Positions 47,104 to 57,000 of a stretch of DNA of 64,000 nucleotides are shown in pieces. Made by a program: the position numbers and the translations under genes. The notes beneath the pieces were generated by a model that saw only the letters and a program-made list of their open reading frames with translations, was not told where the DNA came from and did not search any database. The first letter of the stretch is position 1. Each line of letters begins with the position of its first letter. Source of the DNA: Dermanyssus gallinae (Eukaryota > Arthropoda > Arachnida > Mesostigmata > Dermanyssidae); assembly GCA_003439945.1 (NCBI GenBank), contig QVRM01005248.1, positions 124,001 to 188,000 of the forward strand, read 5' to 3'.

Positions 47104-47652
47104 GAGCTTCTAAACATAAATATGCTGCATTACCTAATCGATTTATATTAAGTCTCGTATCAATTAAATTGACTTCTAGAGGTGCCCATGTGCACATGTA
47201 TATGTCTGCTTAATTCGTAACGCGTCGTTCTCTCCACCGGCAGTAGTCAGTCAGTCAGTTATCCTTTATTGTACTATCTACGGTATGTGCTTGCTCACGT
47301 AGGTGATACATCGAGCGAGCAGTCGGCTCCAGTCATTTCCGCTGGCGGTCCCGCTGTTGTTGCCCCGTCATCACATCCGGCCGGTGTGCCTGAGCCGAAC
47401 GCTGGGGGAGCCAGTATGCCCGGCGCGGCGACGTCTGCGGGTACCGCGGGGGGCGTAAGCGTGCCTAGTCCGCAATTGGCAACTGCGAACGTCCACCTGC
47501 CAAACAGCTCGGCAACGACAGGTGCGGGCGTCGCATCAGCGACGGTCAGATCCGGCTCGCCGCCCTCTCCACAGGCGCCACCGCGGGCGCACCGTCTCGA
47601 TAGCATTCACCACCACACGCAGCCACCACAACTACCACCGCAGCAACCGTAG
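22896..47652 (+). CDS. RALGAPA1: Ral GTPase-activating protein, catalytic alpha subunit (38 coding exons)
   Basis: Cytosolic GTPase activator for Ral (RalA/RalB type). In animals it works as a heterodimer with the beta subunit and is inhibited by Akt phosphorylation. Exons: 22896-23004, 25798-25911, 26352-26503, 26836-26904, 27110-27284, 27810-27934, 28200-28344, 28847-28998, 29241-29399, 29903-30028, 31576-31764, 32002-32098, 32328-32557, 32950-33202, 33378-33517, 34024-34222, 35341-35895, 36743-36894, 37359-37570, 37797-37971, 38695-38882, 39796-39904, 40097-40221, 40822-40930, 41210-41620, 42142-42408, 42566-43030, 43177-43236, 43548-43664, 43857-44143, 44509-44659, 44875-45043, 45150-45247, 45499-45633, 46045-46169, 46412-46496, 46829-47000, 47303-47652. 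All splice phases match and the total is 6,951 nt (2,316 residues; mammalian proteins are about 2,000). Order and motifs follow vertebrate RALGAPA1/2 throughout. All introns are GT-AG except the one after exon 27 (GC-AG). The weakest points are the donor of exon 6, the short exon 28 and the acceptor of exon 17. A small exon between exons 7 and 8 could be missing, although phases agree without it. Confidence 0.96.
23600..24885. repeat. Repeat segments flanking the LINE relic
   Basis: AACTGGTAAAATG, GTGTGGAATTT or GTGGGACTCGC, then CCCACTAA, ATCCAGTC and CTCTTTGC, appear in the same order at 23,608-23,700 and 24,553-24,645. TAGGTTTCGAGACAGTAGCC near 23,700 pairs with TAGGTTCCGGGACAATAGCT at about 24,857. 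These are probably parts of one interspersed family split by or carried with the LINE. A weaker relative is at about 38,280-38,345. Confidence 0.5.
23886..24470 (-). pseudogene. R1/I-group non-LTR retrotransposon RT relic in RALGAPA intron 1
   Basis: Read on the minus strand, [20 protein letters not shown] carries the RT catalytic YADD (24,438-24,449). It continues into [17 protein letters not shown] and then, after a frameshift, [20 protein letters not shown] and [11 protein letters not shown]. The order and wording match the C-terminal half of the RT of R1/I-type LINEs. No endonuclease region and no full frame remain. It is antisense to the host gene. Related flanking repeats (CTGGTAAAATG...CCCACTAA) occur at 23,608 and 24,560. 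Confidence 0.85.
27110..33517 (+). CDS. RALGAPA exons 5-15: N-terminal helical scaffold and linker
   Basis: Residues about 149-745. Recognisable family segments are [20 protein letters not shown] (exon 7), [16 protein letters not shown] (exon 8), [12 protein letters not shown] (exon 9), [11 protein letters not shown] (exon 10), [20 protein letters not shown] with [15 protein letters not shown] (exon 11), and [20 protein letters not shown] (exon 13). Exon 14 begins [20 protein letters not shown] and ends the scaffold with [15 protein letters not shown]. Exons 14-15 then become Gly/Ser-rich and basic, including [10 protein letters not shown], a linker that in mammals carries regulatory phosphosites. 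RSFSDT fits a basophilic kinase site by eye only. Confidence 0.93.
27590..27725 (-). repeat. Second SINE-like family in RALGAPA intron 5
   Basis: Read on the minus strand: GTGTGGTCTAGAATGCTAGT (A-box-like), GTCACCTACCGAGGTGTCGC, then CGGTTCGATCC (canonical B box) and a tail TTTTCTATGAGCGATGCTTA. This is the head of a tRNA-derived SINE in antisense orientation. A related fragment is at 2,519-2,600. Confidence 0.65.
29147..29202. repeat. (TA)n tract in RALGAPA intron 8
   Basis: About 56 bases of TA ending 38 bases before the acceptor of exon 9. Confidence 0.95.
30029..31575 (+). other. RALGAPA intron 10, nothing firmly recognised
   Basis: Contains a poly-G run at about 30,781-30,793, SINE-like phrases near 31,120-31,200 (GGGTATGGGTCTCAGCGGAG, GGGGTCGAGTCCCACACTGC) and a long (TA)n tract at 31,384-31,452. 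No coding sequence. Confidence 0.5.
31384..31452. repeat. (TA)n tract in RALGAPA intron 10
   Basis: About 69 bases of uninterrupted TA, about 120 bases upstream of exon 11. Confidence 0.95.
33752..33920 (+). repeat. tRNA-derived SINE, copy 3 (RALGAPA intron 15)
   Basis: CGAGCCCGGTGGCGTGGTGG, B box GGTTCGAGCCCC at about 33,816, body CACCGTTGCACATCTGTATT and GTCTATAAAGCAATGTGAAA, ending TTGGCTGAGAGTCAGCCC. Same orientation as the host gene, and the most complete of the three copies. Confidence 0.85.
34024..35895 (+). CDS. RALGAPA exons 16-17: low-complexity Ser/Ala/Gly linker
   Basis: Residues about 746-996. Exon 16 includes [17 protein letters not shown] and a Ser/Ala run. Exon 17 (555 nt, the longest) is rich in Ala, Gln, Ser and Gly ([28 protein letters not shown]) and ends in acidic [12 protein letters not shown] before the conserved GGTHKGW of exon 18. 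This region is poorly conserved across the family and accounts for much of the extra length. Several CAG triplets at the start of exon 17 could each serve as acceptor without changing frame. Confidence 0.85.
34671..34701. repeat. (TA)n tract in RALGAPA intron 16
   Basis: About 31 bases of TA. Confidence 0.95.
36743..41620 (+). CDS. RALGAPA exons 18-25: central conserved region
   Basis: Residues about 997-1490. Matches the family in [19 protein letters not shown] (exon 18), [16 protein letters not shown] (exon 19), LYDVLHRGL (exon 20), [16 protein letters not shown] (exon 21), [15 protein letters not shown] (exon 22), [20 protein letters not shown] (exon 24) and [18 protein letters not shown] (exon 25). 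These are helical-repeat segments. Exon 25 then continues into a Ser/Pro-rich linker. Exon 22 has an open frame running upstream into a mariner relic, but the acceptor CTCTTAG at 39,795 and the phase support the shorter exon. Confidence 0.92.
38103..38156. repeat. (TA)n tract in RALGAPA intron 20
   Basis: About 54 bases of TA with a single ACA interruption. Confidence 0.95.
39349..39760 (+). pseudogene. Internally deleted mariner relic in RALGAPA intron 21
   Basis: Near 39,369 the sequence ATGGAGGAGCAACGAATCTG resembles the usual mariner N-terminus (MEEQR). After a large internal deletion comes [18 protein letters not shown], the DDE-type third motif with the usual Asp-Leu-Ala-Pro changed to Glu. 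It is followed by [20 protein letters not shown] and EENKE, the C-terminal box also seen in the 11.5-kb mariner. It is frameshifted. Its last open frame continues without a stop into exon 22. Confidence 0.8.
40021..40071. repeat. (TA)n tract in RALGAPA intron 22
   Basis: About 51 bases of TA ending 25 bases before the acceptor of exon 23. Confidence 0.95.
42142..44143 (+). CDS. RALGAPA exons 26-30: region before the GAP domain
   Basis: Residues about 1491-1888. Exon 26 has [16 protein letters not shown] and [20 protein letters not shown]. Exon 27 has [20 protein letters not shown] and YGPVG, the usual beta-rich signature of this subunit. Exon 28 is only 60 nt and ends FSPRDNM, joining [13 protein letters not shown] of exon 29, equivalent to the conserved YLGVTSPEC of vertebrates. 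Exon 30 is a Pro/Ser-rich linker ending at TCT AG|GTGAAT. The intron after exon 27 uses the donor AAG|GCAAGT. Confidence 0.92.
43031..43176 (+). other. GC-AG intron in RALGAPA
   Basis: The donor reads AAG|GCAAGT, the standard strong context of rare GC donors, and the acceptor is ACTACAATCAG. Removing it keeps phase 0 on both sides. No alternative GT nearby does so without breaking conserved sequence. Confidence 0.8.
44509..46496 (+). CDS. RALGAPA exons 31-36: Rap/Ran-GAP catalytic domain
   Basis: Residues about 1889-2143. Exon 31: [15 protein letters not shown] and [20 protein letters not shown]. Exon 32: [16 protein letters not shown] and [20 protein letters not shown]. Exon 33: [14 protein letters not shown] and [10 protein letters not shown], whose Asn (codon 45,239-45,241, about residue 2026) is the catalytic Asn thumb used by Rap/Tsc2/Ral GAPs in place of an arginine finger. 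Exon 34: [20 protein letters not shown], then [14 protein letters not shown]. Exon 35: [20 protein letters not shown]. Exon 36 ends the domain. No key residue appears lost, so the enzyme should be active. Confidence 0.97.
45700..45753. repeat. (TA)n tract in RALGAPA intron 34
   Basis: About 54 bases of TA. Confidence 0.95.
46650..46804. repeat. Two (TA)n tracts in RALGAPA intron 36
   Basis: TA runs at 46,650-46,696 (followed by TAGATA units) and 46,773-46,804. The second ends about 23 bases before the exon 37 acceptor. Confidence 0.95.
46829..47652 (+). CDS. RALGAPA exons 37-38: low-complexity C-terminal tail
   Basis: Residues about 2144-2316. Ser/Thr-rich then Ala/Gly/Pro-rich sequence ([20 protein letters not shown], later [20 protein letters not shown]), ending in PPQLPPQQP and TAG at 47,650-47,652. 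Exon 37 would also read to a stop at 47,018 if its donor AAAG|GTACGT were skipped, giving a shorter tail. The tail is longer than in vertebrates and is not obviously conserved. Confidence 0.8.
47070..47101. repeat. (TA)n tract in RALGAPA intron 37
   Basis: About 31 bases of TA. Confidence 0.95.
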
Positions 47653-47827
47653 TCGCCGAATGGAAACGAAACTGCAACCACAACATCAACAACAACGACA
47701 ACACTCGCCACAACAAAACACACACACAAACCTGGAGGTTGGTCTTCACACCGTGCCCTTAGGGTATCTCTCGCACGGCCGTATTCAGTATTTGCTTTAT
47801 AAATGTATGTTATATATACATACGTGT

Positions 47828-47830
<3 letters not shown>

Positions 47831-47872
<42 letters not shown>
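47831..47872. repeat. (TA)n tract in the RALGAPA 3' UTR
   Basis: About 42 bases of TA, within the presumed 3' UTR. Confidence 0.95.
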
Positions 47873-47874
<2 letters not shown>

Positions 47875-48441
47875 TAATGCAAGATGTCTGGGCTCAAATT
47901 TCCTACCGCATAAATATTTTTTTTCTTTTTCAGCCATGCGGTTCAACAACACGAGACAGTTTAATTTTCTGACAGGCATCTAGATAGACGTGCATTTCGT
48001 TGCAGATTAGACCCAAGGCGCTAAGTCGACTTGGTCGAAGGCTTCACCACCGGGTCACAAAGATGTTGAGGAGAGTTTAAACCATTTTTTTACACGCGTT
48101 TACAGTATTATAACTATCTGTAAACGGCAGCTTCCCCTAATATAAGATGTGGGGCTGGTCGCCGAAAAAGTTAAGCTTGCGAGTTCAGTGAGTACAGTTT
48201 CCCTGTGCGGGAAGATTGTAAACACTGTGGCTGGTCCATAGGCGAAGTTTGTCGCTGAACTTCATCAACGCAGCTTTTGTAGTCGATTATTTTGTTGTTA
48301 TAATTAGCGTAACTTTTACATCTTAGATTCTGTTTTTTTTAATGCGACGTCCATTTTACTAATTTATGTTTATAATAACGTCAGCGTAATTTTTTAAGCA
48401 AAATGCGTCTTTATTATCTGTACGTTTTGCGCCCCTTAGCT

Positions 48442-48447
48442 AATAAA
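48442..48447 (+). terminator. Polyadenylation signal candidate for RALGAPA
   Basis: AATAAA in an AT-rich context about 790 bases after the stop codon, followed by a T-rich stretch. It is the most plausible 3' end in this interval, but transcript data would be needed. Confidence 0.45.
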
Positions 48448-48470
48448 TTTACTTTCTGCCTTTTGGTACA

Positions 48471-51400
48471 TATTAACCCCAGTTAGAATTGTACATCTCC
48501 GCGCGTTCATTGCGCTGGTTTGTGTCAACCTGTTGACTACCCGACAAAGTGTCTTGGTATTGCGTTTGTATTTATTTGCCTTTTTACTGCTTCAGGTGAA
48601 AGTTTCTATTTCTCGATGCTGTTGCGGGTCAATAGCTTCACAGTAGCCACCTCCACACCCACTAACAAATATATATTTATATATACAACGCTCGCTAACT
48701 ATACATTGTATATGAATAATATCTGGTTAAACCTCGAATAACCGGTTTTCTACCATCGTTTTCACCTCATTTAATGAGCTTGCTGTCAATGTCATTAGCG
48801 TCTACCAGAGCAACAACGAACATAATGTCATTACCGTAGAGGCGGCTTGACAATAGGGGAGATGACGGTACAGATTTTTGCAAGATATTTTCTTACCCCA
48901 GTGCGGGGCTAGAATATAAATTTTTCTACATCTATCGACAATGGTTGGATTCATATAGCTACAGCTACATATAGCTCTGTTCAGCTAGCGAATTTTTAAC
49001 ATACATATACATTTTTTACAATGAAAAGGCATACAAATATATACATTAGGAAAGGTTGATTTATATATATATATATATATATAAATTAGCGACATCGACA
49101 ATTCGCTCTGTAGGGGTGCCTATTTCACGAGGGGCGAACTCAAATTGTTCGCGTGTGTTCGCGTATGTTGAGCATGCGCGGCTATACAACGTAATAAGAG
49201 GAGAGCCTGAAATAACTGTACGTCACTATATACCTTTATTTATTCAGATTACGCCAGTGTAGATGGATGTGTGCATACATATATACAGTTATTCATGCAT
49301 ACTTAATTTACGGAACTTCCTCATCGACACAATTCGAAGACATCGAGACAAATAAGGCTTGTCGGAGTACCGATCTGGAAGGATCGTTTGCGTGTGTGTA
49401 CGCGTTTGTTGAGTATGCACAATTATAAGTAGGAGCGTGCTGTGACGAGAGCATGTTGTTCCGAGGTGCGCGGGGATGAGTTCCATAACGCCGATATGGG
49501 TGTACATCGCTTTATGCTTTTATTTATGCAGATGACAATAGTATATATATATATATAGTTACATTTAGACCGATGGTGCAATATAGTTGAATAATAAACT
49601 AAGAACTTATACACCCAGTACATATTTCATATAGAATGTGTTTTTCTTCTGCTTAGTGTCTGCAACACAACAACAAATGTTTGTCTGTCATTGTGCTTCT
49701 TGGGGACATTATGTCGGCATTGCATTGACTCGTGAGCTTAAATGTAAGGAGGCGTTCATTATACTACGTTGTGTTTTGCTTGTAGCTCAAGTGTCACTGC
49801 TCAACCTGTTGGTGGAGGCTATGAGCACATGTTCCATCTCTAGCAGTAACGTATACTACTGGAAAGCTTGACTAACTTTCTAGACTGTTTTCCACAGTCT
49901 CAGAAGTGGCACTGACAGCCATACGTCATCGTTTGCATACTAAGTACAGTGCTTTGATTTTGGATTGCTTTGAAAGATACTGCAGATGATAGAAGGAAGG
50001 CCCTTGATGTTCCTAATGGCATTGGCTATATAACAACCTATATAGGTTATATCTAGGAAGTCAAAAGTATTCTATGATGATCGATATATGGCAAAGTGCA
50101 TCATTTTGTGCCGCTTGGAACCTATGTAAGCCCTTGCATGTTTACTTTTCATTTTGTTAATACTACTGACGAGCGTGACGAAATCAGAGTAACCTGCAGG
50201 CTTTCAGTATTGCTTGAGTTGAAACTTTAATTTTTGTTTAGCTTTGCCGGGTAACATGTCAGAGGCCTTAATATACTCGGAACCTAGTGAATATGACTTC
50301 AAAATAGGTTCAGTATGATCTGAAGTCACGCTGCCTGATGAAGGGCGAATTTTCCTTAAGAATAAGGTGAGGATCTCTTGGGGCCAGTACCTACAAGATT
50401 GTTGGTCGAATTATATAGTTTAAACAACAGGTCGGCTATAGCCGGAATTAATTTTGTAGGTTTCAATGTTGACGACTGAGAATGCCGCAAGCATCTTTGG
50501 TACACTACGATACGTCCGCGAATAAAGTCGCTGCTCGCTAAATACGCTTGCTTTTAATTTAGAACACGCTTTCAATGTTAATTATTTTTGTGATATTTGC
50601 TTTTCAATCCCAACAGTTTAGAACTATGCTACGCTTTTTTCTCTGCCCAAAGGCTTAATTATATTTGCTCCCGTACACATATGTTGATATTGCATGTAAT
50701 GGCAAATGTCCTCTCCTTTCAATACCTATATATATATATATATATATATATAGTATATGGTATGAGCACTGAAAAAGCTATCTCAAGCTAACGAAGAAAC
50801 AAGGAGCGGTTCGTTTGGGCGGGCTAAGACCATGCGGTCGGTAGATCCGCGTGTGCTAATAAACCCCATTTGATTAGTAACTACGAGTGGAGTCGTCCCT
50901 AAACCTTATAGGTACGCCCCAACTACATTACTCGACCATTCTGTCATATATAATGCAAATATATCTTATTTCCATGTCCAAAATACTTTATTTCATACAT
51001 TCGCGTTATTTGCCATTTCCTCATATACAATTTCTTGACATTTGCAATGAATCTGTCTTAAAATTAATAACCTAGCAGCACTCACAATCATCGTTCATTA
51101 ACTGCACATTACAGTATACACATATATTAAGTCTAAGGGTACTACATAATAAATTATTATATGTTATATCAGTTTTATATTATTGTAGTATATAATACAG
51201 CCTAAAGATATCAAAGATATACACGTCTGATCTAAGAGTGCATAATCTAACTTCATATGAGTACAACCTCACTAAAGCTTAAATCCTCAGCCCCTAATGT
51301 TGCAGTGAACTCATTAATGTAAATACTTAATTAGCACTGTCTTCTCTTTCAAGATAATTGATACAAATTTTATATTTGTTGCCTTATTCCTCATGGCTTT

Positions 51401-51870
51401 TCAGTACGATTTGTGAGAGAGATGTCAGCTCGAAATGAGATGACAATGATTTCGGTTATACGCAAAGTAGAATTCTGAGGTGAATAACCGAGCACCTTCG
51501 AATGTAGTCCATAACAAGCGCATATAACGCTTTGTTACACGTATGTCTGCTAGCAGGAATATGCCACATATTTTGTAACATCAATATTCAAAACGATCCG
51601 CCCTATATAGACTTGGCCGCACACTATTTTTAAAATGCAACTTACTTGAAAGATGCCGCAATAATTGGTAAGCGCTGTATCTAAAACATGGTACATGGAG
51701 GGCAGTAATTCACAAGCCGCAGTATTGATCATAGCTGCGGGATGCAATTCTGCAAGGCCCAAGAATGACGTTGATGAACAGCTCGTTCTCAATCCCATTA
51801 AACGACTGACTTATCACCACTAGGGGAACGGATGTAATTGCTGCAAATAATGATGATGATGATGATGATG

Positions 51871-51907
<37 letters not shown>

Positions 51908-52191
51908 GAAAATAGCGTATGCTGGAAAGAGGTTGTAAAGCGTGCCTAGAGACACCGATAACGTGTATATATAGGTCCCGTTGCATTATGATTATGTTCA
52001 CTTTAAGTATGCAGTTGCGCTTAACATTTACTATATGCTCGCGTTGTGGCTAATTTTTCAAACAATGTTTCTATAAATATACGTATAAATATATATCGAA
52101 ATTTTTATACGTATGTACACATGTGTATGTGCACGATGCCTTCATTAGACTCAAAAGCGTCAATTCGAACGTGGCATTAGACAATCTCCAA

Positions 52192-52226
<35 letters not shown>

Positions 52227-53570
52227 AAATTTGCATACAATGTGGTCATACCTTGAAAACTAGAATCCCTATGACTAGCTAGGCAGTTGATGAGATGGTA
52301 CGGGAGGACTGCGGGGCTGCCGGTGCCCTCGTCACGTGAGCCAAGCCAAAGTGACCTGTCTGAACTAACGATGATGGTAATTAACTTCATGAAAAAATGT
52401 CTATATCAGGCGCCATAGGAAACAAGCAGTGCATCCGCGCGACTTTCTGACGTTAAAGTGCTATTTGGCTGACCGAGATCGACCAATTTAGCAGCTAATA
52501 GAAAGTAGTCAATAATATTGACGATGAAGGGCATGGAGTGAAAGTGGTGTCAAACTCTGATGTGGCAAATGCAAACTTTGTACACACGCAAGCAAATTAA
52601 TATCATACGAAGTCGTGCCTATTGGGTTGCGCTAAATGCAAAACAATAATTCTTCATTAATTTTTTCGGGGACAGGTCTACAATTATGATTCAATACATA
52701 CACGTTGATGCACTGTCCGAGCGCCCTAACACGGGATGGGTGTTAGAACATATGTAATGTACAGGAGCGTACATTACCAGGCGTTCGCATCACCACTAAT
52801 ACTCTGGAACGGCAGCAAACACCACTGACAGCAGAATGGCAGCATGCATTGCGCAAGCAAAGCCCATTGTTTGCGGGTATTACGGGTATTATGTCCTTCG
52901 TGCTACTCGTTTGGCGTCATTGGCGATTTCTCGTTGCTGTGTTGCTCTCACTCGCGGACGGTAACAGGATGAAGGACCGGACGCATTCGTTCAGCCTATC
53001 GGACACGAACTCATTGTCGTCCTTTTTCCTCCTTTTTCTTCTTCTTCTTCTTCAGAAGACTGACCTTCTGACCTGATTTTAACGTACTGACTTTGGTCAT
53101 CCGCACGACCCGTCTTCATAAGACAACGGCGATGTGTTGATTGCTTGCTATATGCTATATGCACGCCAGGCGTTTGTTTTAATTAAAGAATAATAATCAC
53201 ATAATAGTAATATCACTGGCATTATGGTTACTACTCATAATCGTTTGGTTATGTACAGTGGCCACATTGTTCGCTATTCATTTAGGCAGTCAATTAGCGA
53301 GACCAAACAATTGTCCAGCGTTGTACCCCCCCCCCCCAAAGGTCAGCGTCCCGCCCCCCGCCCACCGCCCCGCTGCCGTTTGTTGGGGGCCGGAGAGGGT
53401 AGATGGCCATTCTAGAGGACGTCCGACTCCGAAATGACGGCGGTATTACGTCGGTCTGTCTCTATCTCCGTCGCCGTTGCCGCCGCCGCTGCCGCAGTCG
53501 CCGAATGAGTCAGTCGTCGCGGCCCCTTGGCATGTTCGTGGCGTCGCCCGTGCACGTGACCTTCGCAGCG
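48471..53570. other. Intergenic region between the convergent genes
   Basis: About 5 kb of AT-rich DNA without a supported gene. It has two loosely related segments near 49,090-49,260 and 49,370-49,545 (both with GTTCGCGTGTG- or GTTTGCGTGTG-like phrases, then GTTGAG[C/T]ATGC). It also has a GATGATGAT/AATAATAAT tract at 51,850-51,905, an ACACAC(TA)n tract at 52,192-52,226 and poly-C at 53,326-53,336. The frame at 52,849-53,076 is Leu-rich with no domain match. The minus-strand gene's 3' UTR probably occupies the right end. Confidence 0.5.
51850..51905. repeat. (GAT)n/(AAT)n microsatellite
   Basis: Seven GAT triplets followed by a run of AAT triplets in the intergenic region. Confidence 0.95.
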
Positions 53571-53974
53571 TCAGATCGCTCCCGCGGCCAACAACAGGAG
53601 CGACGACACAGCGCCAAGCCACGCGAGCGGAGCCACGGGCGACGACGCGTGACACTTGAGGCTCTGCCGTATGCCGGTGCCTCTCTGGCGGTGCGTGGGC
53701 TTCACGGAGTCGTCGATCGCGTTCTCCGACTCGTCGAGGTCGCCGAGGTGGTCGTCGACGTCGTCGGGCGCGCGGCACTCGTGAGACGCGCACAGCTCGT
53801 CGCATGCCGGACACACGATGTGCGATGAGTGCAACCAGCCGTCGTCGTCGATGATCCGCACGTAGATCTTCTGGCCGCCGTAGAAACAGCGCACCGTGGT
53901 GTTCGTGCTCAGCACGACGTCCAGCTGGCCGTCTGTACAGCGGTACTGAGCATGCAGAACGTGATGAATTATTA

Positions 53975-54040
<66 letters not shown>

Positions 54041-54042
54041 TA

Positions 54043-54084
<42 letters not shown>

Positions 54085-57000
54085 ATTCGACGATAGATGT
54101 TTCACCTTCGGATTCTTACGTGCATGGCATGTCTGGACGTGCTAGTTTCCCGTTCGACTACGTGAGTGTATATATAGTGTACGACTGTCTAGCATCATAT
54201 ATACATATACATCGGTGTGCCTGAGCGTGCTATACTTATTATACTTTTACTGCTTATTTATCTTTGTCAAACATTAGCACACATCTGTACAAAACGCCGC
54301 TTCGAAAGGTCGACACGTCGTCTGCCGGGATCGAACTCACGACTCCTCGTGTCTCAGCTGTAGCAATATTATGAATTAGCAAATAGATAGATATAACGTG
54401 CAACATAGTACATCTTCTCCATATAGTAATAGTAATGACAATGATAACGAGGACAACATCGTGACTTAGTAGTGACTGTGACAATAACAGCGAAGGCAGC
54501 AATAGAAACAGCAACAGAAAGAAGTTGCTGCTGTAGCGGCGCTAACCACAGGGAAGAACAGCAACGAAAGCAGCAGCAGCAGCAACAACAAAAACAACAA
54601 AAACAACAACAACAACAACAACCACCTCCACCACAATAACGATGTCAGTCGGTATAGAATGACAGTCGGTCTAGAAAGTGATTTTGTTGTCCAGTTCCTA
54701 CCTGATAGCATGCTGAGCCCCAGTTTTGCCAATGGCGAACTTGTTCACATGTCGACTCTTTCCAGCGGCCGGTGATGAGACACGCCGACTGGTGGCCGTA
54801 GCGCTCGAGCGCAAAGTTCTTGTCCGAGCCAGGCTGGTTCGCCTCGTACGAGCAGTCGCTGTTGCGACCCGAGTTAGCCCACGTAAACTCCTATGATATG
54901 GCAGCAGTAAGAACAACCAGCGTAACAAGGAATAACAAGCTGAGACAACACATTATAGATGATGCAGATAGACCAATAGTTTGACTTAACATACATATCG
55001 TTTATTTCGCAGTAACATTTCATCTCAAGATAATACATAATTACAATACAATTCATTCATTATGTACAATTGGAACAACTCAGCTCAGACTATCCCACCG
55101 GGCGAAAAAGTGCAAAGACCGCCGATGCGGCGATCTGGCAGCTCGCTGCGTGAATATTTTGACTTAGGGAATGCTTATGAAGAATGCCTCTCATATTTCA
55201 CTGCGCGTGAAATTGAATTCTCTGCATTATTTTGGCTTCACGACAATCTTAGTTTTCTGAATCGATCGATTTTGTAACGCATCCTGGTTACAGGTTTTTG
55301 ATGCAGCTTATGTTAATTCCGCATTCGCGGCTTTGCGAGGCACTGCTCTCAGTATCTATGAATTACTGTCTTTCTCCTTTTTGAGGGTGACTCGCTTAGA
55401 CAGCCTGTCAAAAAGTTTATTCTCCATTTTTCCGGAACGTCGTTTGGCTCTGACGTCATGCCAACAAAATGTATCGTTGGTTAAGAAGGATTAACTTTCC
55501 TAAGAGCCAAGGCGTTTATTTGGCCAGTTGGAAGCGTTGCCCACGTGTTCTGCAAGCGGCACAAACTGCATTCTGCAAAGCTCGATTCATTACGTTGAAC
55601 AGAGTACCACGCAGCAGTTCTAGAATTGCTTTAATCAAACTTTTGGTAGGCAAAAACATTCATTGGATCTGTCACAGAACACGGACTATAGCCCCTAACC
55701 ATGCCGTAACTAAAAAAGGAAATATCGCCGACGAACTAAATCTGTTTTTTTTTTTCAACATGCTTTATATTGGCGTTCGAGGCCAACGTATATAAGATAC
55801 GATCCCTGATTGCTAAATTATTAGCGAACGAAAATAACAAGTTGGAGCTCTAACGCTATGGGCGGATACGGACGTCCACTACAGCTAACGGATTCTTATA
55901 TTGCAGGCTCATTAGCTAAGGTTATTATTAATCTGCCGTTTTCTTCGGGCACGTTTTCCACGCGCCCAAAAACTTCTTTTGTGGATCCGCTTTACAAAAA
56001 CAAGTGACTTTACAAAGCACTACCGCCGAGCTACCGTCCAATATTCCTGATCGATTATGTTTCCAAGGTTTTTGAGACGATTGTGCCGACACGCCTGGAT
56101 GTTCAGTTTACATTGATCAGTTCGGGCTGACTCTTAGTCAATATTTAACGTCCACGAAATTCTTTTCGCATTGCTTCGTGAGACGGTCGTAACATTTGAA
56201 ACCTGCGCCGTGGCTTTTAATTGTGTCCTAACCATTCTTATATTTTACAGATGCTGGGCTAGGGCGCCCGGCAGGCGCAGTGAAGAAGAGGGTTTAATGC
56301 GTCGACATCGGTAGTCCGATCCGACATCGGTAGTGCGATCCGACATCGTACCCTACAAGATTCTGTCCTTAGTTCTTTTTTGTTTTTAATCCGTACTAAT
56401 TTTATTATCTTAAACATTCAGAGTGATACAACAAATCATTTGCCTTTAGACTATACTATGTCCAATCTGCTGCCACTATTTCGCCTCTGCGTCGTATGAT
56501 GCTGATATGCGTCCCCATTGACGGCTTGTGTATAGTTAGTAAGATTTAATTCTACTACCTTTCCTTGTGGAAGAAAATTTTCAAAAAAAACATTCCTTTG
56601 AAAATTTTCTTTGTCCTAGCCCCTAGGGCAAACGGTAAAGCGTCGCGTCTTTAGTCTATAGGAAATGTTGTTAGAGCAATGATTTGCTTACTGCTCGCCT
56701 TTGGAGAAGCATTCCAACTCCAAAGCTCTCTTTATTCGCGAAGTCAGGAAATGGCTATCTGGTTCTCTTACGTACGTCGGGAAATAAAGTATACCTTTCT
56801 ACCTGCACTTTTATAAACTAAGTGTTACGATAAAAATAATGTGATACAGCTTATAGTACAAATTGTGATGTGTTGTAGACTTGTTAGGTAGGTTCAAATT
56901 TGGATTATCGTTTCGTTGCCAATGTGTGCAATCTCGTTGTACCTTTATGTTCTTAGTCTGGACACACTTTATTTCTTTTTTTTTGTTGCGAAAACTTAAG

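Larger units (their letters stand above)
47653..48470 (+). other. RALGAPA 3' untranslated region (approximate)
   Basis: Begins with ACAACA-rich sequence after the TAG at 47,652 and includes a (TA)n tract at 47,831-47,872. The first good polyadenylation signal is AATAAA at 48,442-48,447 (CTAATAAATTTAC). The end point is inferred from that signal only. Confidence 0.5.

Noticed and set aside
52849..53076. Leu-rich 75-codon plus-strand frame as a membrane protein
   Set aside because: The hydrophobic end comes from CTT/TTC repeats. No domain, promoter or splice support.
53446..54105. 219-codon minus-strand open frame
   Set aside because: It begins in the (AAT)n repeat (Asn/Ile runs) and then overlaps the LMLN last exon in a different frame. 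The exon frame that matches the family is the adjacent one.
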